Assembly: GCA_963969345.1 (NCBI GenBank)
Contig: OZ017770.1
Location: 8,627,246 to 8,691,245, forward strand
From: Turbatrix aceti
Lineage: Eukaryota > Nematoda > Chromadorea > Rhabditida > Panagrolaimidae
DNA: 64,000 nt
Direction of reading: 5' to 3'
This document shows positions 39,701 through 49,787 of this stretch, in pieces (the first letter of the stretch is position 1; the number at the start of each line of letters is the position of its first letter). Both the position numbers and the translations under genes were made by a program. The notes beneath the pieces are model-generated. The model did no database searches. It was given only the letters and a program-made list of their open reading frames with translations, and was not told where the DNA came from.

Positions 39701-41550
39701 GGAGTGGGTAGGCATGCAAGCGAGCAAGCTTGAATATATATGGTACAACAACCCAGGCTCTGATGACGAGGACAAAAACATGCTCATTTTTTCTTAACAA
39801 AAAGTTGGTTTGTCATACTGGTTAAGGTCAGTAAAGTGCCGTGCAGCAGCAGCATCGAGTGGAAAGGAAGTTATCGGAAGCAAATACGACAAAAAACAAA
39901 AAAAAGAGCTGATAATCCAAGAGAGCACATACTTTGGAAAATAAAAGTATATAATAATACTTTTCAGTATCACAGGAAGTATCAAACTCTGTTTTGTTGT
40001 AGGGCAATACAACAAGGAAAAAAAGCATACTATGCGTGTTAATAATTCACAAACCGAGTGTGCACTGACGACGTTAAGGTTAGTCGTAATCAGAAATCCA
40101 AGACAAAAAATAAACAAATAACAACAAAGAAAACGGAAAACTTAAAGATAAACGAGAAGAAAAAAAATAGCTGTCAAGAAAAAAACCAACTTGTATTGCG
40201 TCTGTCTTCACAAGATGGCGTTGGTGGATACAAAACCACCAATTACTTGCGTAAAATTTTGGTATAATGTTTTTGATGACAAATGCGGTGCCGATGACGT
40301 TCACAAAAAAAATGACACAGCATTATACGGCAGTTAAACTGACGGCCGGTGGTTCATGACGACACACAGTCGCATGTAGAAACAAATATTTTAGGTATTA
40401 CATAAAGCAGAATAGGCAATAAAACGGCAGTTGAACTACAATTTAACATGTTTTTTTTCCTTTATGCTTCAATACTGGGAAGTGAACGCACAGGAGAAAA
40501 GGAGGAGAGAAGAAGCCTTGTTTCAATGTTTTATTTTTTTTCACTTTTCAAAAGAAAAAAAAATACGCGCACACTGCTCGTAGCATTTCATATGAACGCC
40601 AGGCATAAGCAGTGAATGAGGCACACACTCACGAGTCTCACGCACTCAAAAGAGAGAAAAAACACATTGATAATGCATAAAAATCTGGAAAAAACGTAAA
40701 TTAAAATATTTGTCATCAAAAAAAACAGTCTAACGCGTCCGCTTCGTTCCGCGCATAACGTACATCTCGGACTGCCCGTCGAAGAGGCAAAAACGATGAA
40801 CGATGTTCCGTTTTTTCTGGCAAAACAACTTACAAGTCAGGCCAGGCCATCTTTCGCGAAGGCCAACACAAAAAACAATGTTTGCAGGGGCAAGAAAATC
40901 AGTCAGTTATTGAAGTTTTTACGCTTGCCGCTGCAATTGCAAGTGCTAGGGGGAGATGGATAGTCAGTCGCTTTCGCTGCTGTATTTGTCTTCTTCCTTT
41001 TTTTTCACGGCCCATAAATAGACGGGAAAAAAAGTAGACATGCCAAAGCGGCGGCTACGGAAAAGCTCACTCAGTCCATGCACGATTTTATGTGAAAATT
41101 CTATTTAAAATAAAAGGTTAGCCATGTTTTTGGATATCATGGGTAAGCATGGGAACATGGTTACAGAAAATGTAATCGAGCTTCAGCAGGTGACTGCTTA
41201 TTAATTTTTTTGTACTCGCGCAGCCAGAAAAAAATTAACGAACGCCATTTACTGAAAATAAGAAATAACACTAGATGAAGAAAATCATTAATGTCCGTCA
41301 TTTATGCCTTCTAACACACGGTATTAATTGATTACGGCTTTTTTGTTTAAACACACCTCTGGCACATACACACGTGTTGTTTAATCGCCTGTTTTTAATA
41401 AAAAGTAATGTTGGCTAATCTGTAAATTTTTATCAACTGTGTACAAAAAAAATTGTACTCATAATTACAAAGCATAGTATGGCCCTAAAAAACTAGTTCC
41501 GTGTTGTACATAAAAACATTTTTTGGATGAGCTTTGGATATAAATATTTT
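36757..41550. other. AT-rich intergenic region without a supported gene
   Basis: About 4.8 kb upstream of ckk-1 with many A/T homopolymers and only short, unconvincing frames. Notable items: short direct repeats at about 38,155-38,200, an imperfect hairpin at 38,224-38,287, and more GC-balanced patches at 40,590-40,660 and 40,730-41,030. I see no tRNA or rRNA. It probably includes the ckk-1 promoter near its left end. Confidence 0.6.
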
Positions 41551-41949
41551 CTTAATTAAATGATTTTTGACTTTTTGGTCTCAAAAAATTGATGCTGCAT
41601 AATTAAAACGTTTGGCAGACAAAAATATAATTAGACCAGTAAGGAACTCCGTTCCAACAGACTGACTGACAAAAATAACCGCACAAAGCACAATTTCGAA
41701 TTGTTTGTCTGGTTGACTGACTGGTCGAATTTGTCAGTGGATAACATTGGAAAAAATACCGTTTTGATAATATTTCTGATTTCCTAATGTTTAGATTTTC
41801 TGAGGTTTGAACGAATCTTTCAAGCTTGTTTTTCTCTCTGGTGGTTCACAATTTTAACGGAACAGTTCTGAAAAAAAACACAAAAACTTTTCATAAAGCA
41901 GTATTTGGAAGTGATGTAAAATCAGTCATCTGAAATCAGTGCATTGGAA

Positions 41950-42213
41950 ATTTCACTGGATCGCGATGTTTGGCTTGATGTTTTGCATGAGGGGTGCTTG
42001 CAATACAGACTTCGACCGAGGACAAATGCGCCGATGAGCATGAAAACAGTCTTCCGTGTGACAGTGAGCTCCACACTTGAAGCGCATGAGCTGGTCAAAA
42101 TTGCGCTTTGGACTTCTGCACTTATTGCGCCGAAGACAGATAGCGCGCGTACGGATGCAATTGTGGTCATCGGCTTGAAACCTCACGCGTCGGACGCAAA
42201 AGTGCTTATCCTG
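41950..42213 (-). pseudogene. Degenerate copy of the Cys-rich exon
   Basis: On the minus strand an acceptor (GAATTTTCAG) is followed by DKHFCVRRVRFQADDHNC and RFKCGAHCHTEDCFHAHRR, ending in TGA. It aligns to the exon at 48018-48293, but three cysteines have become Arg (in FCVRR, IRTRAIC and MRFKC), so the metal-binding pattern is broken. The companion upstream exon is missing. The frame is still open, so a divergent functional paralogue cannot be excluded. Confidence 0.5.
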
Positions 42214-42413
42214 AAAATTCAAAAATTATACATATCCTGATATTGAAAAAAAGTAAAAAACCCCCATGATCTGGACAAGGTGATAATTCAAAAAGAGTAA
42301 CTGACAGCCGAGTCGATGCCAAAATAACAACCATCAAATGCGTTTGCCAACAGACAAAAAACGATGGAATATACATATGTATACTATGGAAAGTAATAAA
42401 GGCCGATACTACG

Positions 42414-42592
42414 TACCTCGACAAATTTGACGACGTTTGGATGATTGTTGCGCTTCTGCGGAAGTTTTCCCTCGACAAGCTGACGTGAATTACTGGGAAG
42501 GTAGAATATGGCCCTGTTCTTGGAGACTGAAAGCGGGGGTAATCAAGGAGTTCCAACCCAGATTCAGTTGATCGATAACCTTGATTGCCTGA
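42414..42592 (-). pseudogene. Relic of ckk-1 exon 4
   Basis: Aligns end to end with ckk-1 exon 4 (34974-35150) and its flanking splice sites: TACCTCGACAAATTTGACGA at the donor side, GATTGCCTGAAAA at the acceptor side. Translation gives AIKVIDQLNL (from AMKVLDKLKL) and then a stop; a different frame resumes with HPNVVKFVEV (from HPNVVKLVEV). So it holds at least one frameshift and one stop. No other kinase exon is adjacent, so it is a fragment rather than a complete pseudogene. Confidence 0.75.
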
Positions 42593-42619
42593 AAACACAT
42601 CAGCTTTGTTAAACAAATA

Positions 42620-42924
42620 ATCAGTTTTTGTTGAAATAAAGTTCGATTGAAAGCGAAAACAAAGAAGTCAGGGATGGCATTGCGTGCTGTATTGCAAACA
42701 AAAGAGAGAGGGGACAATACAATACCAATTGGGTCAGAGCGATGGCACGACAACTGGGCTAACTGAGGGGGCGTTTTTTTTACTTGTGTTTTATTCGCGC
42801 TGTAAAAAATGTGAAAACTTATGTTTTATATGTTTAAGACTCAACCACAATCCTTCACATTTTCCGATTACAGTTACAATTTGCATAAAAACTTGCTTCA
42901 TGCAAACATTTCCTAAGAAATCTT

Positions 42925-42960
<36 letters not shown>

Positions 42961-44430
42961 CATGCAAAAATATCACATGCGGAAAACGTACAATGAATTA
43001 AAGGAGAAATAAGGTGGAACGATAAAGCCGTGACTTTGGTGTTACCATAAAAGATGCAAAAACTGTTATGTAAAAAATAAAAATTTGAACAACCAAAAGT
43101 AACAATTTGTGTACACTTAGACAATTTTTTACATATAGAAAAACTGTTTTTCGATATTCGTTTGTGTTCGTTCGCGAACATAATCAAAAATTTTTGTGTA
43201 TGATAACTTTTTGATTTTTGGAACCCTTTTAATAAAATAAAGACTGGAAATTTTGTGCGCATTCAAGCAAACTTTGACATTGCCAAAGAGAAAAGCGGTG
43301 CAAGAAATTTTGTTCAAAATGTTCTAAATTGATCCAACGTAACTGATTTACTGAATTTCAATTAATGTCAATATTTATTATATGTCAATCGCTTAAAAAA
43401 AACAATAAAAAAACAATAAAAAAAACAATAATGACAAATTAGAAAGAAGGATATCATTCAGTTAATATTTGGGAAATAACTGCCTTCCAGAAAATGTTGT
43501 CGTCGTTTTGAATTCTTTATCCATATAAGTTTTATAATATAACAATATTAACCTTCAAAGTGTATGTCCATTTTTTTAAGTTAAGTTAATTCTAATTGGC
43601 ATATAACATCATTAATTAGCATGACGAATGGACCCCCGCTGTTATCTAGTCATCGACTTTGTACAGTTCACATATTTCAAAATGATTACGTGTTTTAGTA
43701 CTCCAATGTCGTGATATCCATAACCTAAAATTGTTATATTTATTCTTGATTCTGGTGTCAGTAACTTACTCTGCCTGTAGTAAATTTCGCTAACCCTGAG
43801 AACCTGTACACATGTGGTACATATATATCAATCAATAATTACCATATTAATGATTCGAGAAATATATAAATAATAATATACACACATATCAGAATAATCC
43901 ATAAATATATAAATATAAGTGGACGTCATTTGTGCCTCCTAACATCCGGTCTAATGATAACTAACCACTGAGTAATGGTGAAATAAATAAATAAATATAA
44001 ATATAAATCAAATATATAATATTTGTAGTGATACTTTTCTTGATAGTGATATGATGGTTCCCTCGCTTTATATACTCTGCACGCATTGAATTGATTTTTT
44101 AGTTGGCTGCTCTTTTATTTCTCGTTAGCCAAAAAATTGACGAGCACAAGGTGACTGACTGACCCATCGCAACTGTCTATTACTAATAAAAAAATAATAG
44201 AGCAAAAACAGAGCGAGTGGTATAAAAATCTAAATAACACTGACAAATACCTGACTTCCTGAGTTGCAACTAATGAAACTTAATTTAAATAAAATCATGT
44301 ATAACTAACGAACCAGTCATTCTCAGATTTCGTAAACTCGGCATTGAAGCGTAGAGGTTTTAATTCTCTGAATTTTTTGACCACTACAAAATACACATTT
44401 TATTCTGAAACAAATTACATAAAACTTTGC
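42620..44430. other. AT-rich spacer with ATTT microsatellite
   Basis: No gene is supportable here. It contains an (ATTT)n microsatellite at about 42,926-42,960, A-rich direct repeats near 43,395-43,430, and short similarity between 43,920-43,985 and 41,285-41,345 (GTCATTT(A/G)TGCCT(T/C)CTAACA). The rest is low-complexity AT. Confidence 0.5.
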
Positions 44431-44942
44431 AGCAATTTCGGCTATAACATTTTTGATTGAAAAAAAAATCGCTGTTTTAGACAAGAATTTGCTCAGCGTC
44501 AGGCGCTTACCAATAAATAAATATTTGATCTTGAAGTCACATTGGGTAATAACAGTCAAACAGTATAATGAAAGCAAAATTGTGGCAAAGTGAACGACTT
44601 TAATTGAATTGTGTTTTTCAGCAATTTATTTATACTATATTTTGTTGTTTTTTTTGCTATCCTTTCTTTCTTTCGCGGCGATGCCGGTTTTGGTGATCAT
44701 TATGCAGCGCTCTTCGGCGCGCTCTGCGGGCAAGAGCAAGTAATGTTCTGCGGCACTGAAAAACTTTTTCTTCTTCTTTTGAATGCATTTGACACAACTT
44801 TTGTGCGTCTGTTTTTTTACTATCAGCAGACGCTCGATCTGCATTTTTTTGGGGCCCTAAAAATGCTTATCATAAAAAAATCTCTCACTTTTTCATCACT
44901 GCGATCGGTTGCTTCTTGTCATTTTTTTGGTTACTTACTGAG

Positions 44943-47192
44943 ATGGACAACGTCGAATTTGTGGTATGCTGCAATACTTCAACAAGACCTGCCATCGTGT
45001 CAGTGTGAATTGAAGAGTAACTTTTTTCTATAATTTTTTTAGTTGTTCAAGATGGTCAAAATGTTTTTAGATCCGAGTCGACAAAATTTTGGAAACTAAA
45101 AAAAGATAAAGGGAATTCCCCGGTCGATACATGTTGTCCAAAGCAACTGCCACCCGGAAAATACCCCTTGGACTCAATCAGACCATTTGACAAAATCATC
45201 ATCGTAAGTGAATTTTTAGATTTTGTTTGATGTTTAATAATGTTTAATAATAACCTTATCTTTGTTACATTGGCGCATCCTTACAAATTGAAAAATTGGC
45301 TGCGCGAAGACGGACGACTTTACCTCCTTTGTTTTGTGGTTTTCGTTCGATGCTCGTCATTTTTCGCGTAGCGTAAGCGGAACGGAGCAGAGAGGAGTCC
45401 CGAAGCGTGCGCTTGGGGAACTCCCGACGCGAATCCGAATTCGCAAGCGGAGCGAAAAATAAGTTTTTCGCGTAGGGGCTTGTCCAGAAATTACGTCATT
45501 GCAAGAGGGGGGGAGGGGGGTCAGTCCAAAAATGACGGAAAATGATGGAGGGGGGAGGGGGGTACTGCTCAACATGACGTCATTAAAAAATTTCAAGAAT
45601 TGGCTTACAAATTTTCTAAATTTCAGTTTTTTTTGTCAAAATCCGCTGAAAACTGACTGTTTTTGTTTCAATATAATTATGTTTCACCAATCATTTTTTT
45701 AAATATGACCGACTCCGAACAGGCTTCTTAAAAAAACACAATAACTACGCAATAATTTCGGCATATAGCTTTCGAAAGTAGTTTTTAGCAAAAATTATAA
45801 GCCAAAACTTGCAAAAAAAACCGCTAAAAAATGACAATTTTTTTTCAAAATTACGTAATTTAGGGGGGAGGTTCCAGGGTGGCCCACCTTACAATGACGA
45901 CCGATGACAGAGGGGGGAGGGGGGGGGGGTAAAAAATCACCGATAATTTCTGGACAAGCCCTAATTAAAAACTTTTTCTTCTTCTTTTGCATGCATTTGA
46001 CACAAATTTTGTACGTCTGTTTTTTTACTATCAGCACACGCTCGATCTGAATTTTTTTTTTCGGTTGCGCAAAGACGGACGATTTTCCCTCCTTTGTTTT
46101 GTGGTTTTCGTTCGATGCGTGCTTTTTTTTGCGCTTGTAATCAGCTGTTTTCATCGCGTTTCACTACTTCATCTTGTATTTTTTAGGTTCTACACCCACG
46201 ATCACCCTAATGACACAAACACCCGAGCATGAATGTCTTCGTAAACTACCTGATCAGTGATGAATCATCACGCACCAAGTAAGTTAACGCCGTGCAAAAC
46301 TATTATTAGCCTTCTATATTCACGTAAAAAAAGCATCAGTCTTAGACTCGATCTGAATTTTTTTTTCGGTTGCGCAGACGGACGATTTTCCCTCCTTTGT
46401 TTTGTGGTTTTCGTTCAATGCGTGCTTTTTTTTGCCCTTATAATCAGCTGTTTTCATCGCGTTTCACTACTTCATCTTGTATTTTTTAGGTTCTACACCC
46501 ACGATCAGCCTAATGACACAAACACCCGAGAACAGATGTTTTGTGGTAGTTTATTAACGCGTATGCATGAACGCGTTCGTAAACTACCTGATCAGTGATG
46601 AATCATCACACACCAAGTAAGTTAACGCCGTGCAAAACTATTATTAGCCTTCTATATTTACGTAAAAAAAGCATCAGTCTTAGACTCGATCTGAATTTTT
46701 TTTTCGGTTGCGCAGACGGACGATTTTCCCTCCTTTGTTTTGTGGTTTTCGTTCAATGCGTGCTTTTTTTTGCCCTTATAATCAGCTGTTTTCATCGCGT
46801 TTCACTACTTCATCTTGTATTTTTTAGATTCTACACCCACGATCACCCTAATGACACAAACCCCCGAGCATGAATGTCTTCGTAAACTACCTGATCATTG
46901 ATGAATCATCACGCACCAAGTAAGTTAACGCCGTGCAAAACTATTATTAGCCTTCTATATTTACGTTAAAAAAGCATCAGTCCAATTTTTTCAATTTTTG
47001 CACCAAAACTATGAATTTGTACACTTTTTTGAAAGTTTTCGTACTTTTATGTCTGTTCATTTTTAGGCACCTTACAATAGTGTTAGACGAAAGATTGCAT
47101 CCCGGTGGCGAGAGGATTTTCAAACCGCCTTCAACCGTCCCATCTCCAACAATCACGCTTTGATGGATTTCTTGCTTCTCAGCCACGTGTAA
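44943..47192 (+). CDS. Candidate small three-exon gene of unknown function
   Basis: Tentative model: exons 44943-45004 (MDNVEFVVCCNTSTRPAIVS), 45071-45203 (ESTKFWKLKKDKGNSPVDTC, then CPKQLPPGKYPLDSIRPFDK) and 47067-47192 (APYNSVRRKIASRWREDFQT, ending HALMDFLLLSHV and TAA). Acceptors are TTTTTAG and CATTTTTAG, donors GTGAAT and GTAAGT, and phases agree (2, then 0), giving 106 aa. Codon texture is unlike the surrounding AT repeats. An alternative acceptor at 45041 would change the start of exon 2. The second intron would contain a MITE and a tandem array. I recognise no domain; it may be a relic of a larger or mobile gene. Confidence 0.3.
45475..45961. mobile_element. TA-flanked MITE with G-rich subterminal tracts
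   Basis: The left end GGGGCTTGTCCAGAAATTA and the right end read as TAATTTCTGGACAAGCCC form inverted terminal repeats of about 18 bp, flanked by TA on both sides (45473-45474 and 45962-45963). The ~487-bp body has no transposase frame. Runs of G (GGGGGGGAGGGGGG, and AGGGGGGAGGGGGGGGGGGT near the right end) lie just inside both ends. This is a non-autonomous DNA transposon; TA target duplication suggests a Tc1/mariner- or Harbinger-like mobiliser, which is not provable here. Confidence 0.75.
46041..46980 (+). repeat. ~0.3-kb tandem array, about three units
   Basis: Units share CGGTTGCGCAGACGGACGAT, CCTCCTTTGTTTTGTGG, TAATCAGCTGTTTTCATCGC, TTCTACACCCACGATCA and TTCGTAAACTACCTGATCA. The landmark TGAATCATCAC occurs at about 46,261, 46,599 and 46,902, giving 338- and 303-nt periods. 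The longer unit has an extra ~35 nt around GGTAGTTTATTAACGCG. Plus-strand frames of 92-113 aa run through the units, but their T-rich translation looks non-coding. Confidence 0.75.
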
Positions 47193-48017
47193 CAGGAATG
47201 CCCAGATGGTCTCCGTCGCTTCTCGTTCTTCTTTTTGGCACTCTTGATGTCTCCAAAACTACAGCTTACGATGTCTAAATTTTTCATTTCAATTTTTATT
47301 ATTTACATTTGTTGTTTTTTATGAATTGTTTTGATAATTAATGATAAATATTGTTTTTTTATCGACAAACGACTGATGTATCGGAAAGCAGGGATTATAA
47401 AGCGAACGAGAACCGGCAAATCGTTTACAACAGTTTGTTTTTATCAAAAATGCATTATATTGTTTGCATTGACCTTTACGAATATTATTATACGGTAATG
47501 TATTGCAGTTTGGATAATTGAAAAATGCATCCGTTTACCTACTGAATATATTTTTCTGATTAAATAATTTTTGACTTTTTGGTCTCAAAAAATTAATGCT
47601 ACATAATTAAAACGTTTGGCAGATAAAAATGTAATTAGACCAGTAAGGAACTCCGTTCCGACATACTGACTGACAAAAATAACCGCACAAAGCACAATTT
47701 CGACTTGAGTCATTTGGTCGACTCACTAACCGAATTTATTAGTGGATAACCCCGGAAAAAAACATTGTTTTGATAATATTTTTGATTTTTTTCTTTTCGA
47801 TTTCAGTTCAGAATTTCTGAACTGAAATCGAATTTCTGAACCCCTGCCTGTTTTTCTCCTCGGTGGTTCACAATTTGAGGCAACAATTTTAATATTAATA
47901 GACCAGTTTTTGGAAAAAACACAATAAAATAGGGTTTTCATAGGGAAATATTTTAAACCAGTGAGGTAGATGAGTATTATAGAGGTACAATGAGGCCGGC
48001 GGCAATATTAAGACACT

Positions 48018-48646
48018 TTAATTCAATTCAAACTGAGCTGGAGGCACGACGTTGTTCTTAACATAGTGCAGCAGAGATCTGTACAAGGCAGATTTTGGAC
48101 GAGGACAAATGCGCCGATGAGCGTAAAAGCAGTCTTCCGTGTGACAGTGAGCTCCACACTTGAAGCAAACAAGCTGAGTAAAATTCTGCTTCGGGCTCTC
48201 GCACTTCTCGCGTCGAAGGCAGATAGCACAGGTAGGGGTGCAGACGTGGTCCTCGGCTTGAAATTTGACGCATTTAACGCAAAACTGCTTCCCCTGAAAG
48301 TTCAAAAATTATGTCTTGACATTGAAAAAAACGTAAAACCCACGTGACGAATCGGCAGCTGCACCCGGGCAAATTTGAGAGTATGTGAGTTATAAATCAA
48401 AAAGACGACCATACGCGTGTTCAGGCGCGCGAGATACATGGAGCTGTTTGTGACGATAACGTCCAAAGACAAATTCACGATGAAAGTGAAGTGACCATTC
48501 CAGTATAAAAAACGATCAATGTCATGCAGCTGACCTTCCGCGACTCGACGAACGGGTTTCATGCGACAGGCTGCCCAGAAGTCCTCTCCACACTGCTCTG
48601 AATAGATTTCGGGGTACGGGTCAGTCTTCTTTGGCTCCTTGCCCTC
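48018..48646 (-). CDS. Unrecognised Cys/His-rich zinc-binding-like protein (two exons, 5' end not found)
   Basis: Minus-strand exon 48646-48344 (101 codons) begins after CTTGTTTTTAG with EGKEPKKTDPYPEIYSEQCG and ends at GTGGGT. A 50-nt intron follows, then exon 48293-48018 ends in a stop. The second exon has the pattern C-x2-C-x7-H-x-C-x3-C-x2-C-x5-C-x11-C-x2-C, then H/C-rich spacing through CFKCGAHCHTEDCFYAHRR, typical of zinc coordination and partly like a zinc knuckle. The first exon is hydrophobic and mixed (FLYWNGHFTFIVNLSLDV). I cannot assign a family; it could derive from a mobile element. A degenerate copy lies 6 kb to the left. No start codon is certain; ATG 48562 is internal to the exon. 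Confidence 0.5.
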
Positions 48647-49041
48647 CTAAAAACAAGACAGTTAGAAATGTCACAAAAGTAAGCAACGAATCAATCAATG
48701 TATATTTACTACAACATGAAATAAGTATAGCAGTCAAAACTCATTTGGATATGTTTTCGCCCTTTCTTAAGTTTATTTCGCTTTTTTTTGAAAAAGGTTC
48801 AATCGAAAAAAAAGCACAAAAATTGCCTCAAAAGCGCGATAATGAAAATGTCATTTAAAAAATGTCTGAGCAAGGTGAATACCGATGATAATTCACCGAG
48901 AAGTCCGTGAATCGACATTGTAGTCTTATGAGTAACTGACAGCTAACTAAGTCAATGTCAAAAAAACAACCATCTAACGCATTCGTCAGCGGATGAAAAA
49001 AATTATGGACTAAATACTATGAAAAGTAATAAAAGCCAAAC

Positions 49042-49160
49042 ATACCTCGACAAATTTGGCGACAATGAGATGATTCTTGCGCTTTGGCATCATGGTTGCG
49101 TTGATTATTGCGAGTCTTGGTTATGAAAGGATAATCAGAAAGAACCAGTTAATTGATTGC
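49042..49160 (-). pseudogene. Second relic of ckk-1 exon 4
   Basis: The segment starts CATACCTCGACAAATTTGGC and ends GATTGCCTAAAAACAC. It matches the donor and acceptor ends of ckk-1 exon 4 and is closest to the relic at 42,414. The minus-strand reading after the acceptor is GCA ATC AAT TAA, an immediate stop, and the middle is shortened by deletion. The surrounding 48,868-49,200 also matches 42,275-42,610, so this relic belongs to the segmental duplication. Confidence 0.65.
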
Positions 49161-49319
49161 CTAAAAACACATCATGCATTGTCGAAAGTACTCAAATAAC
49201 CAAATAGTATGTACACAACACGCAAAGCATTTATAAGAAATTATTTTAGATACTAGCTGAAATCCTGCTGATAATTTCTCGCAAAAATCCCTACATGAGA
49301 GCCAGATTGGTCTCACGAA

Positions 49320-49680
49320 CAGTGTTCCGCTGACTCCGACTCAGAGTCGACTCTTTGACTCTGACTTTGACTCTGAGAGTCGAGAGTCAGAGTCAAGAGT
49401 CGATTTTTACAAAATGATCATTTGACTCTGTGGAGTCGACTCTTTTATGAAAATTTTTTGAAAAAAATACACTTTTATAGCCATTTTTGGTGCCAAACTT
49501 TTGATTTTGTAAATTAAAAAATCGTTAACGATGAAAGCACGCAGTTTTAGGCTTTTATTGATGCATTTTCTGTGAACCTATTTTGACTTGGAGTCAAAGA
49601 GTCGATTCTGGGAGTCGGAGTCGAAAGAGTCGACTCTCGACTCTGAGTCGAGAGTCGATTTTGGCCAGAGCGGAACACTG
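49320..49680. mobile_element. hAT-type MITE with 8-bp target site duplication
   Basis: Ends read CAGTGTTCCGCT and AGCGGAACACTG, a perfect 12-bp terminal inverted repeat of the CAGTG type common in hAT elements. Flanks are CTCACGAA (49312-49319) and CTTACGAA (49681-49688), an 8-bp target duplication with one mismatch, as expected for hAT. The 361-bp body lacks a transposase and is packed with GAGTC/GACTC units (ACTCTGAGAGTCGAGAGTC and similar) that can form extended hairpins. Confidence 0.85.
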
Positions 49681-49787
49681 CTTACGAATAACTGAATCAA
49701 CAGCAAAAACAACGCAACGATCGTCAAACGCATTCGCCAACAGATAAATAGAGGCACGACAAAAAAACAAAGAGTTAGAATATTGCC

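Larger units (their letters stand above)
41551..48330 (+). repeat. Direct segmental duplication, copies 41,551-42,240 and 47,553-48,330
   Basis: The two segments share long matching tracts, for example TTTGACTTTTTGGTCTCAAA, then GTAAGGAACTCCGTTCC, ACTGACTGACAAAAATAACC, and the Cys-rich exon described separately. They lie about 6.0 kb apart in the same orientation. Similarity resumes after a gap: 42,275-42,610 matches 48,868-49,200. A ~550-bp segment containing the 303-nt coding exon is present only in the right copy, so the left copy has probably lost it. Identity is visibly imperfect, so the duplication is not recent. Confidence 0.75.

Noticed and set aside
46257..46873. 92-113 aa frames in the 0.3-kb array
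   Set aside because: The T-rich translation (FFFGCADGRFSLLCFVVF) and its repetition are explained by the array.
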